Below are positions 8,387 through 17,198 of a stretch of 52,010 bases of DNA, in pieces; the first letter of the stretch is position 1; every line of letters begins with the position of its first letter. Source of the stretch: Actinomadura roseirufa. GTDB lineage: Bacteria; Actinomycetota; Actinomycetes; Streptosporangiales; Streptosporangiaceae. The notes beneath the pieces are model-generated. The model searched no databases and had not been told where the DNA came from. It saw only the letters and a program-made list of their open reading frames with translations. The position numbers and the translations under genes were made by a program. The DNA is taken from positions 1 to 52,010 of the forward strand of contig NZ_CAACVB010000030.1 in NCBI RefSeq assembly GCF_900659635.1. The letters are read 5' to 3'.

Positions 8387-9118
8387 CTACAGGCCGACGG
8401 CCTTGTACAGCTCGCCCACCTCGTGGACGGTCAGCGCCCGCATCGTCCCCGGCTTCAGCGAGCCGAGCTTGATCGGGCCGAACTCGATGCGCGCCAGCTG
8501 CTGCACCGGGAAGCCGACCTCCTTCAGCAGCCGCCGGACGATGTGCTTGCGCCCCTCGTGCAGGGTGATCTCCACCAGGATCCGCCTGCCGACCTGGTCG
8601 AAGATGCGGAACCGGTCGGCCTTGGCGGGGCCGTCGTCCAGCGTCACCCCGGCCCTGAGGCGCTTGCCGAGGTCGCGCGGGATCGGCCCGTGCACCTCGG
8701 CGAGGTAGGTCTTGAAGACGCCGTAGCTCGGGTGGGTCAGGCGGTGCGAGAGCTCCCCGTCGTTGGTGAGCAGGATCAGGCCCTCGGTGTCGGTGTCGAG
8801 GCGGCCGACGTGGAACAGCCGCTCGGGCACGTCCACGTAGTCGGCGAGGGACTTGCGGCCCCGCTCGTCGGCCATCGTGCTCACCACGCCGCGCGGCTTG
8901 TTGATCGCGTAGTAGCGCATCTCCGCGCGGGTCTCGACCCGCTTGCCGTCGACGTGGATGACGGCGCTGCGCGGGTCGACGCGCTCGCCGAACCGGAACA
9001 CCTTCTTCCCGTCGACCGTGACGCGGCCCTCGCCGATCAGCTCCTCGCAGTGGCGGCGGCTGCCGATCCCGGCCTCGGCCAGCACCTTCTGCAGGCGCAC
9101 GCCCTCGTTCTCGGTCAC
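8387..9118 (-). CDS. rluB: Large-subunit rRNA pseudouridine synthase, RluB/RsuA family
   Basis: 243 aa. An N-terminal S4 RNA-binding domain (RLQKVLAEAGIGSRRHCEELI) is followed by the catalytic domain with GRLDTDTEGLILLTNDG, containing the catalytic Asp, then HEGRKHIVRRLL. It isomerises a uridine in rRNA; assignment to RluB is by the usual scpB-rluB neighbourhood. The GTG start overlaps the scpB stop by 4 nt. Confidence 0.9.
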   Translation of the reverse strand: MTENEGVRLQKVLAEAGIGSRRHCEELIGEGRVTVDGKKVFRFGERVDPRSAVIHVDGKRVETRAEMRYYAINKPRGVVSTMADERGRKSLADYVDVPERLFHVGRLDTDTEGLILLTNDGELSHRLTHPSYGVFKTYLAEVHGPIPRDLGKRLRAGVTLDDGPAKADRFRIFDQVGRRILVEITLHEGRKHIVRRLLKEVGFPVQQLARIEFGPIKLGSLKPGTMRALTVHEVGELYKAVGL

Positions 9119-9693
9119 TTGTCCTCAACTATGTCGTCGGGCAGGTCGTCGGGCAGGTAGGGGGCGAGCTCGGGCAGCTCGTCGAGATCGCGCAGCCCCA
9201 GCCGCTCCAGGAAGTACCCGGTGGTGCGGTAGAGGTGCGCCTGCGTCTCCGGCTCCTGCCCGACGTCCTGGATCAGGCCCCGCAGCATCAGGGTCCGCAT
9301 GACCCCGTCGCTGTTGACGCCCCGGATCGCCGACACGCGCGCGCGGCTCACCGGCTGCCGGTAGGCCACGACGGCGAGCGTCTCCAGCGCGGCCTGGGTG
9401 AGCCGCGCCTGCTGGCCGTCGGTGACGAACCGTTCCACCACCGGGGCGCACGCGTCCCGGGTGTAGAACCGCCATCCGCCGGCGGCCTCCCTCAGATCGA
9501 ACCCCCGGCCCTGCGCGGTGTATTCCGCGGACAGCTCGCGCAGCGCGGCGCCGATCTCGGCGCGCGGCCGCTCCAGGAGCTGCGCCAGCGTGATCTCGGC
9601 CACCGGCTCGTCCACCACGAGCAGGACGGCCTCGATCGAGGCCCGCACGCCGGGTGCCTCCGCCTCGCCGGCCGGGGCGGGCTCCTCAGTCAT
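9115..9693 (-). CDS. scpB: Segregation and condensation protein ScpB
   Basis: 192 aa. Winged-helix kleisin partner with the family signature region (RASIEAVLLVVDEPV, LETLAVVAYRQPVSRARV, IRGVNSDGVMRTLMLRGLI, YRTTGYFLERLGL). With ScpA and an SMC protein encoded elsewhere it forms the bacterial condensin complex. The start overlaps the scpA 3' end by 8 nt and the stop overlaps rluB by 4 nt, indicating coupling. Confidence 0.95.
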   Translation of the reverse strand: MTEEPAPAGEAEAPGVRASIEAVLLVVDEPVAEITLAQLLERPRAEIGAALRELSAEYTAQGRGFDLREAAGGWRFYTRDACAPVVERFVTDGQQARLTQAALETLAVVAYRQPVSRARVSAIRGVNSDGVMRTLMLRGLIQDVGQEPETQAHLYRTTGYFLERLGLRDLDELPELAPYLPDDLPDDIVEDK

Positions 9694-10615
9694 CGTCTCC
9701 CTCGTCCTTCCGGTCCTTCTCCGGTGCCCGGGCGCCCTCGTAGTCGTCGCCGACCTCGACGTCGCCCTCGTCGGTCCCGGTCCAGGTCACGTGCAGCTCG
9801 CCGAGCGGCTCCAGCTGCTCGAACGTGACGGCCCGCTCGCGGTAGAGCTCCAGCAGCGCCAGGAACCGCGCGACGACCTCGTAGGTGCCCTCGGCGTCGG
9901 CCGCCAGCACCCGGAAGGTGGTCTTGCGGAGCCGCCGCAGCCGCGCCACCACGATCGCGGCCTGCTCCTTGACGCTGGCGCTCGGCTGGTACATGTGCTC
10001 GACCGACACCGACGGCGGCGCCTTGGGGGTGAGCGCCTTGGCCGCCAGCCGTGCGAACTGCTCGGGGCCGAGGCCGAGCAGCACCTCCGGCAGCAGCCCG
10101 GCGAAGCGCGGCTCCATCGGCACCAGCCGCGGGAACCGCCGGTCCTGCTCGGCGATCCGCCCGGCGATCACCTGCGCGACCTCCTTGTACGCGCGGTACT
10201 GCAGCAGCCGCGCGAACAGCAGGTCGCGGGCCTCCAGCAGCGCCAGGTCCTCCTCGTCGTCGACCTCGCCGGAGGGGAGCAGGCGGGCGGCCTTGAGGTC
10301 CAGCAGGGTCGCGGCGACCAGCAGGAAGTGGCTGGCCTGGTCGAGGTCCCACTCCCGGCCGTGCGACCGGATGTGCGCGATGAAGTCGTCGGTGACCTTG
10401 TGCAGCGACACCTCGGTGATGTCGAGCTTGTGCTTGGAGATCAGGCCGAGCAGCAGGTCGAAGGGGCCCTCGAAGTTGTCCAGGTGGACGCGGAACCCCT
10501 GGCCGTCCTGCTCCTGCGCGGCCTCCCGGGCGGGCGGCGTCGCGTCCACGTCGCCCACGGTAGCGGAGGCCACGCCGTCCTCCCTCTCCTGCGGCTGTGC
10601 GGTCACCGGCCACAT
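9686..10615 (-). CDS. scpA: Segregation and condensation protein ScpA (kleisin)
   Basis: 309 aa from ATG at 10615; a GTG at 10606 is an alternative. The conserved kleisin N-terminus is FRVHLDNFEGPFDLLLGLI then SKHKLDITEVSLHKVTDDFI. The middle is charged, and a winged-helix C-terminus (VARFLALLELYRERAVTFEQ) precedes an acidic, basic-ended tail. ScpA bridges the SMC head domains. Overlap with scpB supports stoichiometric expression. Confidence 0.95.
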   Translation of the reverse strand: MWPVTAQPQEREDGVASATVGDVDATPPAREAAQEQDGQGFRVHLDNFEGPFDLLLGLISKHKLDITEVSLHKVTDDFIAHIRSHGREWDLDQASHFLLVAATLLDLKAARLLPSGEVDDEEDLALLEARDLLFARLLQYRAYKEVAQVIAGRIAEQDRRFPRLVPMEPRFAGLLPEVLLGLGPEQFARLAAKALTPKAPPSVSVEHMYQPSASVKEQAAIVVARLRRLRKTTFRVLAADAEGTYEVVARFLALLELYRERAVTFEQLEPLGELHVTWTGTDEGDVEVGDDYEGARAPEKDRKDEGDDD

Positions 10616-10680
10616 CGTCCCACGCCCGGCGGGCGCGCGCACCGCGGACGATCACCCGGGGTGACGGCGCGCCGCCGGGG

Positions 10681-11349
10681 TCAGGGCGCCCGCCGCCCGC
10701 TCAGCCGGCGGGCGAGGTCCTCCAGGTAGGGCCGGGTGAACAGCCGCGATCCGCTGATCTCCAGGTCCCCGCCGGTGATCGGGCCGCCCTGGATGGCCGG
10801 CGCGGACAGCACCCGGCCGCCGGCGACCATCGCGATCCGCCGGCCGGGCGAGCCGTCGGGACGCGCCGCAGCCTGCCCGCTCATCCGGCCGAATCCGGCG
10901 GCGTCGGCCCTGGTCAGCGTCAGCGCGAGGCGCCAGCCGGACTGCCCGTGCGCGGCGTCGGGGCCCAGGATCCGCAGGCGTTCCAGCCGCCGCACCGTCA
11001 TCGCGGACGCGCCCAGGCGGTAGCAGGTGGCCTCCTCGGGGTCCGGGAGCATCCCGGCCGCGCAGGGCGCCGGCGCGGTCGCGGCGACCTCCTGGAACGT
11101 CAGCGGCTCGCGCAGGTCCACGGGCCCGCCCGCGGCGGGGTCCTCGTCCTCGCCGCGCAGGACCAGGAACCCGATGACGCCCGCGATCGCCAGGACGACG
11201 GCGGCCGCCCCTGCGAGCAGCACGATCACCAGGGTCCGCGGGCCGCCCGCGCGGGGCGGCGGGAACCCCGGAGGCGGAAACCCCGGGGGCGGCGGCGGAA
11301 ACCCGGGAGGCGGCGGCGGAGCGGACGGCGGGCCAGGGGGATGGGCCAT
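10681..11349 (-). CDS. Membrane-anchored protein with SecD P1-like extracellular domain
   Basis: 222 aa. Residues 1-35 are a Pro/Gly/Phe-rich cytosolic tail with repeated PPPPGF motifs; residues 39-63 form one transmembrane helix; the rest is extracytoplasmic. The C-terminal half has the pattern of the SecD large periplasmic (P1) domain: LTLTRADAAGF, RIAMVAGGRVLSAPAI, GGPITGGDLEISG, and a helical end YLEDLARRLSG. It lacks the SecD export channel helices, so it is not a translocase subunit. A substrate-binding or chaperone-like role outside the membrane is possible. It sits between the RHH gene and scpA in the same direction. Confidence 0.6.
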   Translation of the reverse strand: MAHPPGPPSAPPPPPGFPPPPPGFPPPGFPPPRAGGPRTLVIVLLAGAAAVVLAIAGVIGFLVLRGEDEDPAAGGPVDLREPLTFQEVAATAPAPCAAGMLPDPEEATCYRLGASAMTVRRLERLRILGPDAAHGQSGWRLALTLTRADAAGFGRMSGQAAARPDGSPGRRIAMVAGGRVLSAPAIQGGPITGGDLEISGSRLFTRPYLEDLARRLSGRRAP

Positions 11350-11415
11350 GCGAATCCCTACGGCTGCTCGGCGGCGCGGAAAGATCGTTGGCAGTCTAGG
11401 ACGTTCCGGCGGGGG

Positions 11416-11718
11416 TCAGGAACCCGCGCGCAACCGCCGCACCAGCGTGCTGTTCTCGCCGTGCACCTCGACGTCGGAGATCATCATGGCGACGGCCTCG
11501 CGGACGAGCCGCCCCCGGTCGACGGCCAGCGCGTGGTCGGCGCGCAGCGCCAGCCGGAGCTGTTCCAGCGCCAGCAGCTCGTCCGAGGACAGGTACACCG
11601 TGATCTTGGAGTCATGGCGTTGCCGGCCGGTCGGCCGGCGGACCGGGTCGGGCGGCGGCGGCGCGGTCGGGCGGAAGATCTCCTCGACACCGGGCAGCCT
11701 TACCCGACGTGAGCCCAC
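11416..11718 (-). CDS. Small ribbon-helix-helix-like DNA-binding protein
   Basis: 100 aa from a GTG inside the end of the parA-like gene; overlap is 19 nt. After a Pro-rich leader, residues about 38-75 read SKITVYLSSDELLALEQLRL and then RGRLVREAVAMMI, the pattern of an RHH strand, helix, helix. RHH proteins dimerise to bind DNA. Overlap with the parA-like gene suggests an orphan ParA-type ATPase and its partner or centromere-binding protein. The exact start is uncertain. Confidence 0.6.
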   Translation of the reverse strand: MGSRRVRLPGVEEIFRPTAPPPPDPVRRPTGRQRHDSKITVYLSSDELLALEQLRLALRADHALAVDRGRLVREAVAMMISDVEVHGENSTLVRRLRAGS

Positions 11719-12611
11719 CTCTCGAGCACCTCCCGTGCCAGGCCCCGGTACGCGTTGGCACCCATCGAGTTGGGGTCGAAGTACGTGATCGGCTCCCCCG
11801 CCACGGTGGCGTCGGGGAACCGCACCGTGCGGTTGATGACGGTGTGGAAGACCTTGTCGCCGAACGCCTCGACGATGCGGCCGAGGACCTCGCGGGTGTG
11901 CAGCGTCCGCGAGTCGTACATCGTGCCGAGGACGCCGTCGATGACGAGCTCGGGGTTGATCCGGCCCTGCACCTTGTCGATGGTCTCCATCAGCAGCGCC
12001 ACCCCGCGCATGGCGAAGTACTCGCACTCCAGCGGGATCAGCACGCCCTCGCTGGCGGCCAGCGCGTTGACCGTCAGCAGGCCGAGCGACGGCTGGCAGT
12101 CGATGAGGATGTAGTCGTAGTGCGGCACGGCCGACTTCAGCGCCTGCTGCAGGATGTACTCGCGGCCCACCTCGTGGACGAGCTGCACCTCCGCGCCGGA
12201 CAGGTCGATGTTGCTCGGCAGCAGGTCCATCCCGTCGACGCCGGTCTCGATGACGACGTCCTCCCACTCGGTGTCGGCCTCGAGCAGCAGGTTGTGGATC
12301 GTGATGTCGAGCTGGCGCGGGTCGCCCTTGCCGAGACCGACCGACAGGGCGCCCTGCGGGTCGAAGTCGACGAGCAGGACGCGGCGGCCGTACTCGGCGA
12401 GCGCGGCGCCCAGGTTGATCGTCGTGGTGGTCTTGCCGACGCCGCCCTTCTGGTTGCAGATCGCGACGATCCGCGCCGGCCCGTGCTCGGCCAGCGGCTC
12501 CGGCTCCGGGAACACGGGCACGGGTCGCTGGGTGGGCCCGAGGGCTCGGCTCGGGTCGGTCTCTATGGTGGCGGAGGAGAGAACCCCCTCCGCTGCCTTC
12601 GTGCTGGTCAC
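11700..12611 (-). CDS. ParA/Soj-family chromosome-partitioning ATPase-like protein
   Basis: 303 aa. The GTG start is preceded by GGAGG with 6-nt spacing, much better than the upstream in-frame ATG at 12644. A leader of about 45 residues precedes the deviant Walker A motif (CNQKGGVGKTTTTINLG). LLVDFDPQGALSVGLG and the IDCQPSLGLLTVNALA motif are typical of ParA. This is a chromosomal ParA homologue in the scpAB block, not the origin-proximal parAB pair; no parB is adjacent. Confidence 0.85.
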   Translation of the reverse strand: MTSTKAAEGVLSSATIETDPSRALGPTQRPVPVFPEPEPLAEHGPARIVAICNQKGGVGKTTTTINLGAALAEYGRRVLLVDFDPQGALSVGLGKGDPRQLDITIHNLLLEADTEWEDVVIETGVDGMDLLPSNIDLSGAEVQLVHEVGREYILQQALKSAVPHYDYILIDCQPSLGLLTVNALAASEGVLIPLECEYFAMRGVALLMETIDKVQGRINPELVIDGVLGTMYDSRTLHTREVLGRIVEAFGDKVFHTVINRTVRFPDATVAGEPITYFDPNSMGANAYRGLAREVLERWAHVG

Positions 12612-12712
12612 CAGATTCCTCCGCGGCGGGCCCGGAATTGCCATCCAGAACGGGGACTCTAGGCCCCCTCTCTCCGCCTCACAAGCCGACGCGCGCCGAT
12701 CGTCGGGATTTG

Positions 12713-13780
12713 TCAGCTCCTCGCGCGCGGATGGGACGTGGCATAGACCTCGCGCAGCACCTGCACGGTGACCAGGGTGTAAACCTGCGTCGTCGTCACG
12801 GAGGCGTGCCCGAGCAACTCCTGCACCACCCGCACGTCCGCTCCCCCGTCCAGCAGATGCGTGGCGAAGGAATGACGGAGCGTGTGCGGGGAGACCTCGC
12901 TCAGCCCGGCCCGGTCGGCAGCGGCGCGCAGCACCATCCACGCGCCCTGCCGGGACAGCCGCCCGCCGCGGGCGTTGAGGAACAGCGCCGGCCCGCCGCG
13001 GCCCGCGCGGGCGAGCTCGGGGCGGGCCCGCACGAGGTAGGCGTCCACCGCCGCGCGGGCGTAGTCGCCGATGGGGACGACCCGCGCCTTGCCGCCCTTG
13101 CCGGCGACGCGCGCGAACCCCTCGCGCAGGTCGAGGTCGTCGACGTCCAGGCCGACCGCCTCGGAGATGCGGGCGCCCGACCCGTACAACAGCTCCAGCA
13201 GGGCGCGGTCGCGCAGCCCGCGCGCGGTGCCCGCCTCACCCTCGGCAGGTCCCGCGGCGACGGCGAGCAGCCGTTCCACCTCGTCCAGGCCGATGGCCTT
13301 GGGCAGCCGCCGCGGCGGGGTGGGCGGCTTGACGTCGTGGGCGGGGTCGCCCGCGGCCAGGCCCTCGCGCAGCGCGAAGCGGTGCAGGCCCCGCACGGCG
13401 ACCAGCGCGCGCGCCGCCGAGCCCGCCGACAGCGGCGGGTGCTCCTCGTCACCCTCGCGCAGTCCGACGAGGAACGCGCGGACGTCGTCCTCGGTGATCT
13501 CACCGATGGCGGTGCGGCCCCTCGCCTCCTGGACGAGCACGTATCGGCGCAGGTCACGCCGGTAGGAGCTGAGGGTGTTGGCGGCGAGCCCCCGCTCGAC
13601 GGCGAGGTGTCCCAGGTAGGTGCCGACGGCGGAGCCGAGGGCCGAGCCCGTGCCGGCGTCGTCTGCGGGGGGCCGTGCCACGCTGCGGCCGGTCGTGCTC
13701 GGGGACAGTGCGGCACCTCTTCCGGCGGTGGGCGTCCGGCGGCCCGGGCTGGGGCCGGCCGTCGGGGACGTGCCCATCAT
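12713..13780 (-). CDS. xerD: Tyrosine site-specific recombinase XerD
   Basis: 355 aa as drawn. A SAM-like core-binding domain ([20 protein letters not shown]) is followed by the catalytic domain with the full set R204, K231, H299, R302, H325 and nucleophile Y334. XerD resolves chromosome dimers at dif with XerC. XerD proteins are usually about 300 aa, and the first 45 residues are Pro/Thr/Gly-rich without homology, so an internal GTG near codon 35 may be the real start. Placement next to parA and scpAB forms a chromosome-segregation neighbourhood. Confidence 0.88.
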   Translation of the reverse strand: MMGTSPTAGPSPGRRTPTAGRGAALSPSTTGRSVARPPADDAGTGSALGSAVGTYLGHLAVERGLAANTLSSYRRDLRRYVLVQEARGRTAIGEITEDDVRAFLVGLREGDEEHPPLSAGSAARALVAVRGLHRFALREGLAAGDPAHDVKPPTPPRRLPKAIGLDEVERLLAVAAGPAEGEAGTARGLRDRALLELLYGSGARISEAVGLDVDDLDLREGFARVAGKGGKARVVPIGDYARAAVDAYLVRARPELARAGRGGPALFLNARGGRLSRQGAWMVLRAAADRAGLSEVSPHTLRHSFATHLLDGGADVRVVQELLGHASVTTTQVYTLVTVQVLREVYATSHPRARS

Positions 13781-13861
13781 GCCGCGTCCCGGGGTGCGGG
13801 GAGACCCTCATCCGGGGCGAGTCGGACGCCCCCGCCCGCGGCGGGCGGGCGGGGGGCGCGG

Positions 13862-14500
13862 TCAGTCCTCGGGGGCGTCCACGGGCCGCAGGCCGCCGTA
13901 CCCGGAGGCCCGCGCGGCGTGCGCGGCGAGGATCCCCGTCGCGGCCACCATGTTGTGCACCTCGCCCGCGAGGACCTTGCGGACGGCCTCGTCCAGCGGC
14001 ACCCACACGACGGGCATGTCGGCCTCCTCGTGGACCCGCTCGAAGTCGATCTGGTCGGCGGGCACCTCGGTGAGACCGCGGGCCAGGAAGATCCGCACCC
14101 GCTCGTCGGACATGCCGGACGAGGGGAACACGTCGACCAGCGTGTCCCACCGCTCGGCGCGGTATCCGGCCTCCTCCAGCAGCTCGCGCTCGGCGAGCTT
14201 GTGCGGGGGCTCGCCGGCCACGTCCCGCAGGCCCGCGGGCGCCTCCCACAGCAGCCGCGCGACGGGGTGCCGGTACTGGCGCAGCAGCAGGACGCGCTCG
14301 CGGTCGTCGAGGGCGAGGACGCCCACCGAGCCGGGATGCACGATGACGTCCCGCCCGACGATCTCGACGCCGTCGCCGCGGGGCATCTCGACCCGGTCGC
14401 GGCGGACGTCGAACACGTGCCCCTCGAACGCGGTGGACTCCTCGGTGACCGTCCAGCGCTCGGGCCGGTCGCGGACGTCGCCGGGGCCGAGGCCGCTCAC
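13862..14500 (-). CDS. Nudix hydrolase, ADP-ribose pyrophosphatase type
   Basis: 212 aa from a GTG overlapping the pyrG stop by 4 nt. The Nudix box is intact (LRDVAGE, seven residues, RELLEEAGY). The upstream strand [21 protein letters not shown] and the downstream [14 protein letters not shown] are typical of ADP-ribose pyrophosphatases. It would hydrolyse ADP-ribose or a similar nucleoside diphosphate sugar to AMP plus a phosphorylated sugar. The order pyrG-nudix-xerD is conserved in many actinomycetes. Confidence 0.88.
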   Translation of the reverse strand: MSGLGPGDVRDRPERWTVTEESTAFEGHVFDVRRDRVEMPRGDGVEIVGRDVIVHPGSVGVLALDDRERVLLLRQYRHPVARLLWEAPAGLRDVAGEPPHKLAERELLEEAGYRAERWDTLVDVFPSSGMSDERVRIFLARGLTEVPADQIDFERVHEEADMPVVWVPLDEAVRKVLAGEVHNMVAATGILAAHAARASGYGGLRPVDAPED

Positions 14501-16200
14501 GGCGCGGTCACCCGGCCGAGGCCGCTCTCGCCGCTGCGGGCCTCGGCGTAGTCGATCGCGGCCGACACCAGGCCGCTGAACAGCGGATGCGGCCGTGTCG
14601 GCCGGGACCGGAACTCCGGGTGCGCCTGGGTGCCCACGAAGAAGGGGTGCTGGTCGCGGGGCAGCTCGACGTACTCCACGAGCCGCCCGTCGGGCGACAG
14701 GCCGCTGAAGCGCAAGCCCGCCCGCTCGAGCCGGTCGCGGTAGGCGTTGTTGACCTCGTACCGGTGCCGGTGCCGCTCGGAGACCTCGGCCGCGCCGTAC
14801 AGCGCCCGGACGACCGACCCTTCGGCGAGGTCGGCCCGGTAGAGGCCGAGCCGCATCGTGCCGCCCATGTCGCGCTCGCCGGCGACCACGTCGACCTGGT
14901 CGGCCATGGTCGCCACGACGGGGTTTCCGGTGGCGGCGTCGAACTCGGCGCTGCCGGCGTCGGCGAGCCCGCCGAGCGTGCGGGCCGCCTCGATGACCAT
15001 GCACTGCAGGCCGAGGCAGATGCCGAGCAGCGGCACCCGGTTCTCCCGGGCGTACCGGACGGCACCGAGCTTGCCCTCGATGCCGCGCACCCCGAACCCG
15101 CCGGGGACGAGCACGCCGTCGACGCCGTCAAGCTCGCGCTTGGCGCCGTCGGAGGTCTCGCAGTCGTCGCTCTTGACCCAGCGGATGTGGACCTTGGCGT
15201 CGTTGCCGAACCCGCCGTGCCGCAGCGCCTCGGTGACCGACAGGTAGGCGTCGGGCAGGTCGATGTACTTGCCGACGAGCGCGATGGTGACCTCGCGGGC
15301 GGGCCGGTGCACGCGGCGCAGCAGCTCGTCCCAGGCGCCCCAGTCGACGTCGCGGAACGGCAGGCCGAGCCGCCGGACGACGTAGGCGTCCAGCCCCTCG
15401 GCGTGCAGCACCTTGGGGATGTCGTAGATGCTGGCGGCGTCCACGGCCGACACCACGGCCTCGCGGTCGACGTCGCACATCAGGCTGATCTTGTGCTTGA
15501 GCCCGTCGGTGATCGGCCGGTCGGACCGGCACACGATCGCGTCGGGCTGGATGCCGATGGAGCGCAGCGCGGCGACCGAGTGCTGCGTCGGCTTGGTCTT
15601 CAGCTCTCCGGACGGGCCGATGTAGGGCAGCAGCGACACGTGCAGGAAGAAGCAGTTCTCCCGGCCGATCTCGTGCCGGATCTGCCGGACCGACTCCAGG
15701 AACGGCAGCGACTCGATGTCGCCGACGGTCCCGCCGACCTCGGTGATGACCAGGTCGACGGGGGCGCCGTCCCGGGTGGTCGCCATCCCCCGGATCCGGT
15801 CCTTGATCTCGTTGGTGATGTGCGGGATCACCTGGACGGTGTCGCCCAGGTACTCCCCGCGCCGCTCCTTGGCGATCACGTTGGAGTACACCTGGCCGGT
15901 GGTGACGTTCGCGGACCCGTGCAGCTCGGTGTCGAGGAACCGCTCGTAGTGCCCGATGTCCAGGTCCGTCTCGGCGCCGTCGTCGGTGACGAACACCTCG
16001 CCGTGCTGGAACGGGTTCATCGTGCCGGGATCGACGTTGAGGTAGGGGTCGAGCTTCTGCATGGTGACCCGGAGGCCGCGAAGCGCGAGAAGCCGCCCGA
16101 GGCTCGACGCCGTCAGTCCCTTGCCGAGGCTGGAGGCGACACCGCCGGTGACGAACAGATGCTTGGTAGGACGTGACCTACCAGTGGCTGCCGAAGGCAA
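14497..16200 (-). CDS. pyrG: CTP synthase
   Basis: 567 aa. A TTG start is preferred: GGGAG lies 8 nt upstream and the protein then begins [20 protein letters not shown], immediately before the synthase P-loop region ([17 protein letters not shown]). No ATG or GTG sits close to the conserved start. The amidoligase domain has [20 protein letters not shown]; the glutaminase domain has [11 protein letters not shown], the catalytic Cys in GICLGLQCM and the late AHPEF. It makes CTP from UTP, ATP and glutamine. The reading frame runs upstream into repeat DNA without homology. Confidence 0.93.
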   Translation of the reverse strand: MPSAATGRSRPTKHLFVTGGVASSLGKGLTASSLGRLLALRGLRVTMQKLDPYLNVDPGTMNPFQHGEVFVTDDGAETDLDIGHYERFLDTELHGSANVTTGQVYSNVIAKERRGEYLGDTVQVIPHITNEIKDRIRGMATTRDGAPVDLVITEVGGTVGDIESLPFLESVRQIRHEIGRENCFFLHVSLLPYIGPSGELKTKPTQHSVAALRSIGIQPDAIVCRSDRPITDGLKHKISLMCDVDREAVVSAVDAASIYDIPKVLHAEGLDAYVVRRLGLPFRDVDWGAWDELLRRVHRPAREVTIALVGKYIDLPDAYLSVTEALRHGGFGNDAKVHIRWVKSDDCETSDGAKRELDGVDGVLVPGGFGVRGIEGKLGAVRYARENRVPLLGICLGLQCMVIEAARTLGGLADAGSAEFDAATGNPVVATMADQVDVVAGERDMGGTMRLGLYRADLAEGSVVRALYGAAEVSERHRHRYEVNNAYRDRLERAGLRFSGLSPDGRLVEYVELPRDQHPFFVGTQAHPEFRSRPTRPHPLFSGLVSAAIDYAEARSGESGLGRVTAP

Positions 16201-17198
16201 GAAGACACTCCCGTGGTCGTTACGAGGCGGACGGTACCGCACTGTCCACGGGCCACCAGGATAACAGCCGCCCACGGGTGCACCGTCCCGGGACGCGCCT
16301 CCCCACCGCGCCCCTCCCCTGGTCAGAAGCCACAAGCCCCCACAAACCCCGCCCCGCCCCCACCCCACAGACCCCCAACAAAAGGGTGCCGAGCGCCCCT
16401 TCCCCCCAGATAAGACGCCCCCCAAAGAGCCACCCCAAACGCCCCCACCACCCCAAAAATCACACAAGAACCCGGCACCGCCCGCGCAGCGATCCGAGCC
16501 CGAACCCGCAACCTGATCACCCAGCGCGGCACCTCGAGCCCGAGCCCGCCCGCCCCTCGCGGCGACCCGCTCCGACCAGGTGCGAAGCAAAACGAGAACC
16601 CGATCGCACACCGCCCCCCAGACGAGCCGAAGCGACGCAGCAACCCCCGCGGCGCCGACCGACGAAGGACGCCCAGCCCCAACACCGCAACACGCCCAAG
16701 GATCACGGGCGGAGCCCCGTCCAAGCGGAGCAAGAACCGATCGCGTGGCGAACCCTCACACGAACCGAAAGCACACAACGGTCGCCCCGCCCCTCAGCGA
16801 AGGACGCGCCCACCACCCAACGCCGCCAAACGGCGCCCCCGAAGCCCCAGTTTGCCCCCGGCCCGCAACGACCCAACGCCGCGATCGCGTGCGAAACCAG
16901 GTTCAAGCGAAGCGAGAACCTGATCGCGCAGCGAGCCCCCCAAGCAAGCCGAAGCGATGCCAACGATCACCGCAGCGTCCACACAAAAAGGACGCCCGAC
17001 GCCAAGAACACCGCGACAAACGACCCGGCCTGAAGCTCAGCCCGCAACGACGCACCGCTGCGATCGCGTGCGAAGCCAGGTTCGAGCGTGCGAGAACCTG
17101 ATCGCGCAGCGAGCCCCCAGGCGAGCCGGAGCGATGCCAGCGATCGCGCAGGTCCCGTTGAAGGAGGGCGCCCCAGCGCCCGACGCCGAGGGTCCTGC
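16201..17198. other. Gene-free region between the coiled-coil gene and pyrG
   Basis: 998 bp with no supportable gene. The first 300 bp are strikingly C-rich and G-poor on the plus strand, with A as the commonest other base. The remainder holds degenerate repeats (separate entry). Open frames through it are Arg/Pro/Thr-rich low-complexity without domain patterns. The pyrG promoter and leader should lie near 16210-16300. Confidence 0.6.
16490..17190. repeat. Irregularly spaced degenerate repeat cluster
   Basis: A core of about 50 bp recurs. The best copies are 16881-16945 and 17060-17122: GCGATCGCGTGCGAA, CCAGGTTC, a short spacer, then GAGAACCTGATCGCGCAG and CGAGCCCCC. Degenerate copies have their GAACC at 16596 and 16734, and a partial one near 16505-16528. 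CAGGTTC and GAACCTG form a 7-bp stem with a 10-11-nt loop. A second motif, AAGGACGCCC, follows each core (near 16665, 16800, 16988, 17160). Spacing is about 138, 182 and 178 bp between the last four cores. Confidence 0.65.

Noticed and set aside
16173..17033. Plus-strand frame of 286 codons in the repeat gap
   Set aside because: Low-complexity Arg/Pro/Thr/Gln sequence with no start context or motif; it consists of the degenerate repeats.
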